Positions 57,774 to 64,000 of a stretch of 64,000 bases of DNA are shown here, in pieces. The position numbers and the translations under genes are program-made. The stretch lies in the NCBI GenBank assembly GCA_016188575.1, contig JACPHN010000192.1, forward strand, positions 1-64,000, written 5' to 3'. The notes beneath the pieces were generated by a model. That model was not told the DNA's origin. It ran no database searches and was given only the letters and a program-made list of their open reading frames with translations. Source of the stretch: Candidatus Schekmanbacteria bacterium (GTDB lineage: Bacteria > CSSED10-310 > JACPHN01). Positions within the stretch are counted from its first letter, which is position 1, and the number at the start of each line of letters is the position of its first letter.

Positions 57774-60344
57774 TCAGCGCGCCGCGGCCAGCAGCTCGCG
57801 CAGCGCCGCCCGCTCGGCGGGTAGCGGAACGAGGGACAGCGACTCGTCCAGCGGCACCAGGCCCGCCTCGCGCAGTGCCTCCTCGGAACATTCGCGGAAC
57901 GGCAGAAAGGCCGTGAACGGCACGCCTTCCGGTCTTGCGGCGCGCACTTTGGCGAGCTCCGCGGCGAGCTCCGCGGCCCTGCGCGCCACGATCCAGTGTT
58001 GAAAACAGGGCTCTCCCACCTTCTCGAGCAGACGTTCCACGGAAGGATACCGTTCCACGGTCAGGCCAGCTCCCGTAATCAGTAGAACCGTTCCCTCGAC
58101 GGCGTCGCCGCCAAGATCGACCAGGCGGACCGGCGGCGCCGATCGCGCAGCCGGTCGCTCGAACCGCGCCTGCGCGCCAAGAAACGAAGCCAGGTCCGTC
58201 ATCTCGTCGGCAAGCAGCCCGAGCGTCGCGTCCCCGAGGTGGGACCCAATACGTTCCATGCCCTCAGCTACCTCGGGCAGTGCGAGCGCGATCATGTGCT
58301 CACCGGTGTCACCCATCCCGTAAAGTTGCACGGCCCAGCGCGCGACCCGCACCACCGACGCGCTTCGCCGCACCGTTTCATCCGGGAACGAGCTGATTTT
58401 TGCCGGAGAATTGAAGATGCGCACCACGTCCACCAGAAACTTCGGAAATCGCCATTGCTCGAGCACGTAGCTGCCGACAAAGGTGTGGTCTACCCCGAAA
58501 ACCTGCTGCAGGGCGGTCGCGAGCGGTATGCCGCGCGCGGTCGCCAGGCTCAGCGACCGCGCAAACAGGTCGCGGAAGTTCTGCTCGAGGATGACCTTGC
58601 CAAAGTCGGCGAGCAGGCCGGCGATGAAGCACTCGTCCGGACCGGGTAGACCCACCTTCCGAGCGAGAATCTTCGCCAGTACCGCACTGGCCAACGACGC
58701 TTTCCAGAACGCCAGGGGGTCGAAGCCCGCCACGGTTTCCTGGGTTTCGAAGTGCTTGATCACGGACAGGCCGAGCACCAGAGACCGCACTTCGTTGAAG
58801 CCGACGCGAATGATCGCCTGACCGGGGCTCGAGATCTTGCGGACCGACGCGAAAATCGGGCTGTTCGCCCTTCTGAGCACGACCGCGGTGGTCTCGGAGT
58901 CGGCGAGAATGGCCTTTTCGAGATCTCGTGATCCACTTCCTTCGTCGGAGGTGATGGCCAGCACGCGGGACACGATCATCGGCGCGGCCTGAATCGACTC
59001 GAGGCGACGGAGCCGCGCCAGCATGCCATTCACGGACTCGAGCGCTTCCTCGCCTGTGGTCTCGCCCGCGGCCGCTGCGTCGGCGCCGCCATTCCCGCTT
59101 AACGCGCCGGCGACGGCGACAAGCTCCCGCGCCAGCTCCGCCACCGCGATGGGCTTTCGCAAAATCTTGCTCACGCGGTGACCGACGGCGATGCGCGCCC
59201 ACTCTCCGGTCGGGTTTTCCGCCAGCCACACCACCACCGGAACCTTGCCTTTCCGCGCCGCGAGCCCCGCCGCGAGGAACAGATATTCGTCGGCGCTCTC
59301 CGGCGCATCGATCAGGACCACGTCGGGCGAGAGCGAGGCGACATAGGCAGTCACCTCGTCCGGCCTCTCCATGGCGACGACCGTAGACTTCGGCAGGCGG
59401 CCCCGCAGGAGCCGGGCCAGGTGCTGCGCCGGGCCGACGTAGCAGACGTGCACGGTGCTCGTGATCCAGGCCGCGTCGGCAATCCTGGCCGCGCTGGCGC
59501 CGAGAAAGACATTCTTGATCGCGGTCGCGAGCTCGGCGATCTCGGCTGATTTGGAAAAACATGCCGCCGCTCCGGCGACGAGAAAACGGCTCTGCCGGCT
59601 ATCGGCGATCGAGGAGCCGAACACGAGCACTGGTCCATGAGCTGGAAATCGCTCCATCGCCTTCAGGGCGACCTCGGCGTCGCTCGGCGGCAGCTCCATG
59701 TCGACGAAAAGGCCGTCCGGTGCCAGCTCGCCATAGCGCTCCGCGACTTCTGTGGCCGTGCCGGCCTGGCCAACGACGCGGCAGCCCGAGGCTGCGGCGA
59801 TGCGCTGCAGGAGCTGTCGCACCACGGACGACCCGGCGGCTACCAGAATTTTCGTCTGCTTTTCGTCCGCCGCGCCGGCTTCACTTCCAGTCTCCGCCTC
59901 TTGCCCCGCCTCCCGGAGCGCCGCCTCGCCTCCCCCCGCCGCTCCGCCGCCGCTGTGCGGTGCCTGCGCGCTCGCGCTCAGCAGCGCCAACATGCGCTTG
60001 GCCAGTGCTTCGGGCGCCGTTACCACCAGATAGCCCGTCGCTCCTCGCGCGAGCACCTCCTCACGCTCGCCGGCGGAGCCCCCGGTGGACAACGCCACCA
60101 AGGGGACGTTTGGGAAGCGCTGTCGCAGCATGGTGAGCGCATCGGCAGCCGTAACGCGGCCCGCCGCGACGTCCAACACGATGCCCACGCCGCCGCCGCC
60201 CTCGGCCGACCGCGTCACCGCCTGTCGGCCCTCACGGATGCCTGCACCTACAGTTTCCGCAATCTTGATCGTATGGCCCGCACGCTCCAGCGGCTCGTGC
60301 CACGCGCCCTGCGCCGCTTCCGGGCCAATGTGTATGATGAGCAC
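57774..60344 (-). CDS. Multi-receiver HDOD signalling protein
   Basis: An 856-residue cytoplasmic protein. Three receiver-like folds occur at about 1-125, 160-290 and 305-430. The second (LFVDMELPPSD, LVFGSSIAD, CFSKSAEIAE) and third (VVLIDAPES, SKILRKPIAVAELARELV) keep an acceptor Asp and a Lys. The first (GIVLDVAAGRV) lacks the Lys. Residues about 460-650 are an HDOD domain: LESIQAAPMIVSRVLAITSD, LEKAILADSETTAVVLRRAN, FNEVRSLVLGLSVI, IAGLLADFGKVILEQ. HDOD proteins regulate motility, c-di-GMP and development. The acidic pair of true receivers is weak in all three. GTG start after GAGGGGCGAG. Confidence 0.82.
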   Translation of the reverse strand: MLIIHIGPEAAQGAWHEPLERAGHTIKIAETVGAGIREGRQAVTRSAEGGGGVGIVLDVAAGRVTAADALTMLRQRFPNVPLVALSTGGSAGEREEVLARGATGYLVVTAPEALAKRMLALLSASAQAPHSGGGAAGGGEAALREAGQEAETGSEAGAADEKQTKILVAAGSSVVRQLLQRIAAASGCRVVGQAGTATEVAERYGELAPDGLFVDMELPPSDAEVALKAMERFPAHGPVLVFGSSIADSRQSRFLVAGAAACFSKSAEIAELATAIKNVFLGASAARIADAAWITSTVHVCYVGPAQHLARLLRGRLPKSTVVAMERPDEVTAYVASLSPDVVLIDAPESADEYLFLAAGLAARKGKVPVVVWLAENPTGEWARIAVGHRVSKILRKPIAVAELARELVAVAGALSGNGGADAAAAGETTGEEALESVNGMLARLRRLESIQAAPMIVSRVLAITSDEGSGSRDLEKAILADSETTAVVLRRANSPIFASVRKISSPGQAIIRVGFNEVRSLVLGLSVIKHFETQETVAGFDPLAFWKASLASAVLAKILARKVGLPGPDECFIAGLLADFGKVILEQNFRDLFARSLSLATARGIPLATALQQVFGVDHTFVGSYVLEQWRFPKFLVDVVRIFNSPAKISSFPDETVRRSASVVRVARWAVQLYGMGDTGEHMIALALPEVAEGMERIGSHLGDATLGLLADEMTDLASFLGAQARFERPAARSAPPVRLVDLGGDAVEGTVLLITGAGLTVERYPSVERLLEKVGEPCFQHWIVARRAAELAAELAKVRAARPEGVPFTAFLPFRECSEEALREAGLVPLDESLSLVPLPAERAALRELLAAAR

Positions 60345-60652
60345 CTCGCCCCTCGCTCGGTTCCGACTACCGCACCACCGCGGGCTGCACCGGGAGCAAG
60401 CCCCGAGCCTCGATGACGCGGCACGTCAATCTTCGCTAGAGTACGATGACGCGCCGCACGCGCTGATCGTAGACCCGTTCGGGCGCTCACGCCAGGGGCA
60501 CAGATCGCCTGAATCCACCTCCTGTTCGACGTCGACGCGACAGCGCCCCTGCCGTCCTTCCCCCGCTGGCCTGGGGAAGGGGTGAACAGTTGCGCTTGCA
60601 GCCGAACAGGCAGTGGATCCGGGAACCGCCCGGGAAAAGAGGCGCAGCCGGT
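60345..60652. other. Intergenic with a hairpin, no gene
   Basis: A stem formed by CTTCCCC and GGGGAAG (60558-60580) lies between the M43 protease gene and the HDOD gene, both leftward. No T-run follows, so a terminator is only possible. No coding signal is seen. Confidence 0.45.
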
Positions 60653-62107
60653 CTACAGCAATGCCCGCCCGCGGCGGACGCGCCACACCGACAGGAGCAT
60701 TACCGCGCTCAGCAGTCCTACCAACAGGACGTTCCACTGGCGGTGCATGAGCGGCACGTCGGAGCCGGCGCAGCCACGGCTGTCGGTGTAGGCGCCTGGC
60801 TCCGTCTCCAGGCAGTCATCCCAACAGTTCGGAACCCCGTCCCCGTCGTCATCGGGAATCGCCACGCCCATGCACATCTGCGGGGTCGCGGTGGGGGTCG
60901 CCGTCGGCGTCCGTGTCGGCGTCGGCGTGCGCGTCGCCGTGGCCGCGGGCCCGGTTGGCGTCGCCGTGGCGGTCTTCGTGGCGGTCGCCGTCGCCGTGCC
61001 CGTCGGCGTCGGAGAGCCCACCTGCGGCGTCGCCGTTGCCGTCGCTGTCGGGTTGCTCCCGCCCGCCGAGTACAGGTTGGGGCGATAGTTGACCAGCGAG
61101 CAGCGCATGCGCCGCGATTGCTCCAGCGTGAACTTGTTCATGCAACTGTCGTCGCTGTAGTCCATGTAGTTGTCGATTGGGTCCGGGGTCCCGCAGCTCT
61201 GTTTCCCCGTCGGACAGCCGGATGTCGCTTCCTGCTCAGATGCCGTATCGCAGATGAGATCACCGCTCGAGTAGCACGCCGGCGCAGTCCCCGACGCGCA
61301 GGCACCGGTAAACGTATGCTCCAGACCGAGGTAGTGACCCACTTCGTGAGTCGCCGTCCGCCCCAGGCCAAATGGGTCATAGGCCGGGTTGACGCCGAAC
61401 GCTTCGGACAGAATCACCACGCGATCTTGCTTGTCTCCAGCGATTCCGCCCTGGGGCAGGTCGGGGACATATCCCAGATTGCCACCTGCGGTGTTGGTAT
61501 AAATGTTCATGTATTTGTTCGTGTCCCAGGCGAGCGTATTCCAATAGTCGCCGCCGTCGTTGTACCAGGTGTCGTTGGTCGAGCGCGTGATCCCGGTCGT
61601 CGGCTGCCCATCTGGGTCCGTCGTCGCCAGCTTGAAGCGGATGCCGATGTCGTATCCGGGCGCGCCGTTGGTACCGGGAACCGCCTGGTAGTCTTCGTTG
61701 AGTACCTGGATCTGGCTGAATACGCGGTCGTCCGTCAGCGCTCCCTGACCGCCCGAGGTCTGGATGATGTGGACGACGACGGGAATTTCATATAGGGAGC
61801 TGGTCGCATACTCATCCGTGGGATTGGTGACGCTATAGGTGCAGTCGCCCGGAACCCGGCCAATCGGCAGGCGCAGCGACCGCGACGGCAGACCGCAGAT
61901 GCGCCCTGCTTTCACCTTTTCCAGGAATCGATCCGACGCCACGTACTCGGCGTAGTCCCGGTAGCGCACACCATCCACCACTACGGATTGACTGGCGGCG
62001 CGCGCCGGCGCCGCTGCCGCGGCCAGCGCAATGACGGTGATGGTAATCGTGGCCGCCATGGCGGCGCTTTCCTGCATGACACCCCGCAGCGTTTCTTTTC
62101 GCGGCAT
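60653..62107 (-). CDS. Secreted M43-family (pappalysin-like) zinc metalloprotease with C-terminal anchor
   Basis: A 484-residue protease. The signal peptide (AAMAATITITVIALAAAAAP) is followed by a pro-region. The metzincin zinc motif HEVGHYLGLEH, then NYMDYSDDSCMNKFTLEQSRRM with the Met-turn, identify the M43 family. A cysteine-rich segment (GACASGTAPACYSSGDLICD) is typical. A Thr/Pro/Ala-rich linker of about 55 residues follows, then a calcium-site-like DDDGDGVPNCWDDC and a hydrophobic tail, WNVLLVGLLSAVMLLSVW, with VRRGR. This suggests export and surface anchoring. ATG 62107 has AGGAGGAGG upstream. It is divergent from the ABC importer genes. Confidence 0.92.
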   Translation of the reverse strand: MPRKETLRGVMQESAAMAATITITVIALAAAAAPARAASQSVVVDGVRYRDYAEYVASDRFLEKVKAGRICGLPSRSLRLPIGRVPGDCTYSVTNPTDEYATSSLYEIPVVVHIIQTSGGQGALTDDRVFSQIQVLNEDYQAVPGTNGAPGYDIGIRFKLATTDPDGQPTTGITRSTNDTWYNDGGDYWNTLAWDTNKYMNIYTNTAGGNLGYVPDLPQGGIAGDKQDRVVILSEAFGVNPAYDPFGLGRTATHEVGHYLGLEHTFTGACASGTAPACYSSGDLICDTASEQEATSGCPTGKQSCGTPDPIDNYMDYSDDSCMNKFTLEQSRRMRCSLVNYRPNLYSAGGSNPTATATATPQVGSPTPTGTATATATKTATATPTGPAATATRTPTPTRTPTATPTATPQMCMGVAIPDDDGDGVPNCWDDCLETEPGAYTDSRGCAGSDVPLMHRQWNVLLVGLLSAVMLLSVWRVRRGRALL

Positions 62108-62345
62108 GGAATCCTCCTCCTGATTGCTTGCTCTCGCCCTGAATAGCGCACGAAGCGGCCCCGACCCAAACGTCGCGATCGACCGCCCTGCCGTGTGCAC
62201 AATTAGACCCGCTGGCCGGTCGCGCGGGCAAGTTTGCGCGCGGGCTTCCGGAAAACTATACTGCGATCGCACCGGCTGTCGTCACAGCACCAGCGCTTCG
62301 CCACGGATACTTGCGGCTCGAGCGGGCCGCTCGGAGATCAGCATC

Positions 62346-63272
62346 ATGAGACGAACGGTAGCCAAGCGGTTTGTGGGAATCGGCCTTCTCGGCGCCTTGC
62401 TCTGGCTCGGAGCCACCGGCTGCCGGCGTGAGCGCGCCCCGCTCGGCTCGGCCGAAAACCCGATCAAGATGTTCTTCGTCCCTTCCGTCGACGCCAAGGT
62501 CCTCGAGGACACCTCGGCCAGGCTCAAGGTCTACGTCGAGAAGGCGACCGGACTGAGCATCAAGGTCGGCATTCCCTCGAGCTATATCGCTGTCGTCGAA
62601 GCCTTTGGCACCGACCGCGCCGACGTTTCAATTCTCAACACCTTCGGCTACATTCTGGCGCATGACAAGTACGGCGTCGAGGCGCGGCTCACCGTGCTGC
62701 GCTTCGGGAAACCCACTTACAGCGGTCAGATCATCGCACGAGCCGACGGTCCCATTCAGACCGTGGCCGACATCGCGGGCAAAAAGTTCGCCTTTGTCGA
62801 TCCTGCCTCGACTTCGGGCTACCTGCTCCCCATGGATCTCTTCAAGAAGCGCGGTATTCACCCTGCCGAGACCGTGTTCGCCAACAAACACGACAATGTG
62901 GTGTCCATGATCTATCAGCGGCAGGTTGACGCCGGCGCCACTTTTTATTCGCCGCCCGAGGAAGGCGTGCTGCAGGATGCGCGCCGACTCGTCCTCACGC
63001 AGTATCCGGACGTCGCGGACGTAATCAAGATCGTGGAGCTCACCGAGTCGATTCCAAACGATCCGGTTTCATTCCGCAAGAACATGCCCGAGGAAATCAA
63101 GACCAAGATCGTCGAGGCGTTTCTCGACTACATTCAGACGGACGAGGGAAAGGACACATTCAACAGGCTTTACCTGGTAACTGGATTGACGAAAGCGACG
63201 GACGCGGACTACGATGGCGTGCGGGAGCTCTTGCGGTCACTGGGAAAATCCGCCGCCGACCTCATGCAGTAA
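62346..63272 (+). CDS. Phosphonate/phosphate-type ABC transporter binding lipoprotein (PhnD-like)
   Basis: A 308-residue lipoprotein. MRRTVAKRFVGIGLLGALLWLGATGC supplies the lipobox with Cys26. The mature protein starts NPIKMFFVPSVDAKVLEDTS. VGIPSSYIAVVEAFGTDRAD, SILNTFGYILAHDKYG, GKKFAFVDPASTSGYLLPMD and the glutamate-rich AGATFYSPPEEGV match PhnD-like proteins of phosphate, phosphite or phosphonate importers. The ligand cannot be told from sequence alone. ATG 62346 has GGAG nine bases upstream; an in-frame extension upstream lies in the divergent promoter region. The ATPase gene follows after 18 bases. Confidence 0.9.
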   Translation: MRRTVAKRFVGIGLLGALLWLGATGCRRERAPLGSAENPIKMFFVPSVDAKVLEDTSARLKVYVEKATGLSIKVGIPSSYIAVVEAFGTDRADVSILNTFGYILAHDKYGVEARLTVLRFGKPTYSGQIIARADGPIQTVADIAGKKFAFVDPASTSGYLLPMDLFKKRGIHPAETVFANKHDNVVSMIYQRQVDAGATFYSPPEEGVLQDARRLVLTQYPDVADVIKIVELTESIPNDPVSFRKNMPEEIKTKIVEAFLDYIQTDEGKDTFNRLYLVTGLTKATDADYDGVRELLRSLGKSAADLMQ

Positions 63273-63290
63273 GGGTGTCACCGAGCAATC

Positions 63291-64000
63291 ATGACGTCTG
63301 AAACTCTCTTCTCGCTCCGCGCCGTGAACAAGGTCTACGATGGCGGCGTGCACGCGCTCAAGGACATCTCCTTCGAGGTCCACAAGGGCGAGTTCCTGGT
63401 GGTCATCGGCCTGAGCGGCTCGGGCAAATCGACGCTGTTACGGTGTATGAACGCGCTGCATCGCCCGACGTCCGGGGAAATCTGCTACCGCGGGCGAGAC
63501 ATCGCCGCGGCCACATCTCGGGAGGCGCGCGAGATCCGCCAGCGGGTCGCCATGATCTTTCAGCACTTCAACCTGGTTCCGCGGACGACGGTGCTGAAGA
63601 ATGTGCTGACGGGGGCATTGGGAAGAACGGGAACGGCGCGCAGTCTGGTGGGGATGTTCGCGGACGAAGAGCGCAAGCGGGCGATGCGATTTCTCGACCT
63701 CCTGGGCATTGCTGACAAGGCGCGTCATCGCGCCGATCAGCTTTCCGGCGGCCAGCAGCAGCGCGTGGCGATCGCCCGGGCGCTGACTCAGGAGCCTGAG
63801 GTCTTGCTGGCCGATGAGCCGGTCGCGAGCCTCGATCCGGCGACGTGCCACACCATCATGGACTACCTTCAGAAGGTCAATCGAGAGCTCGGCATCACCA
63901 TCGTGTGCAACCTTCACTTTCTCAGCCTGGTGCGGCAGTACGCCAGCCGCGTCGTGGCCCTGCGCGCCGGAGAGCTCGTGTTCGACGGGCAACCGGCCGA
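63291..64000 (+). CDS. phnC: ABC transporter ATPase, PhnC-like (3' end outside window)
   Basis: About 236 codons are visible before the right edge. ATG 63291, MTSETLFSLRAVNKVYDG. Walker A is VIGLSGSGKSTLLRCMNALH, the Q-loop is AMIFQHFNLVPRTTVL, the signature is LSGGQQQRVAIARAL, Walker B with the catalytic Glu is VLLADEPVASLDP, and the H-loop is CNLHFLSLV. PhnC-type spacing between Walker A and signature fits. With the PhnD-like protein upstream it should energise uptake of a phosphorus oxyanion or phosphonate; the permease gene is expected just beyond the window. Confidence 0.9.
   Translation, partial: MTSETLFSLRAVNKVYDGGVHALKDISFEVHKGEFLVVIGLSGSGKSTLLRCMNALHRPTSGEICYRGRDIAAATSREAREIRQRVAMIFQHFNLVPRTTVLKNVLTGALGRTGTARSLVGMFADEERKRAMRFLDLLGIADKARHRADQLSGGQQQRVAIARALTQEPEVLLADEPVASLDPATCHTIMDYLQKVNRELGITIVCNLHFLSLVRQYASRVVALRAGELVFDGQPA

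Noticed and set aside
60880-61075. Repetitive stretch that at first looks like a tandem-repeat array
   Set aside because: It encodes the Thr/Pro/Ala-rich linker of the M43 protease. Repeat units vary and have no spacer structure, so it is not a CRISPR array.

Overview
The window is GC-rich DNA from a Gram-negative bacterium. Evidence for this includes several lipoproteins, a DsbD-type thiol relay, an outer-membrane-like secreted protein, TRAP and ABC solute-binding proteins, and HEAT, TPR and HDOD signalling proteins. The Thr/Pro-rich linkers, protein kinases and mix of families suggest a deltaproteobacterium-like lineage (Desulfobacterota, Myxococcota or Binatota grade). That placement is an inference and is weak. 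I saw no rRNA, tRNA or CRISPR array.

Layout. 1-6.1 kb: a truncated secreted protein, a Ser/Thr protein kinase, a secreted protein of unknown function, a macro-domain protein, and a translationally coupled class I aldolase/ABC1-kinase pair. 6.1-13.7 kb: a GAF-TPR protein, a hypothetical protein, a TnpB-only IS200/IS605-type element that has cut a membrane-protein gene, and a secreted beta-helix protein. 13.8-18.8 kb: DUF3604, HupE/UreJ-like and parvulin genes, then divergent cmk. 19-30.5 kb: a membrane protein facing a large leftward block. That block comprises a TatT lipoprotein, a DctP TRAP receptor, a TPR protein, DsbD, thioredoxin, an alkaline-phosphatase-superfamily protein and a PgaB-like (GHL13) lipoprotein.

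30.5-41.5 kb is the accessory part. A compact ethanolamine operon, eutA-eutB-eutC-eutL-eutS, has overlapping or nearly overlapping genes. Transposon debris lies on both sides: a DUF4338 remnant, a solo TnpB-element right end abutting eutS, IS4 and IS66 remnants, small dispersed repeats and a ctaB fragment. Further on are a DUF2846 gene pair that looks frameshifted and a Phd/VapC toxin-antitoxin module. The module sits between two decayed copies of the same small membrane-protein gene.

41.5-55.1 kb is one leftward gene train with minimal spacing: nusB, a metallophosphoesterase, a transglutaminase-like protein, cheY, cheA, cheW, a 754-residue HEAT-repeat protein, cheR, cheB, mutL, miaA and a lipoprotein. 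It links a chemosensory signalling set, with no methyl-accepting receptor in view, to housekeeping RNA and DNA genes. 55.3-64 kb: a kinase/NTPase fusion that stops inside its membrane segment, a triple-receiver HDOD protein, a secreted M43 metalloprotease, and the start of a phosphonate/phosphate-type ABC importer (binding protein plus ATPase) that runs off the right edge.
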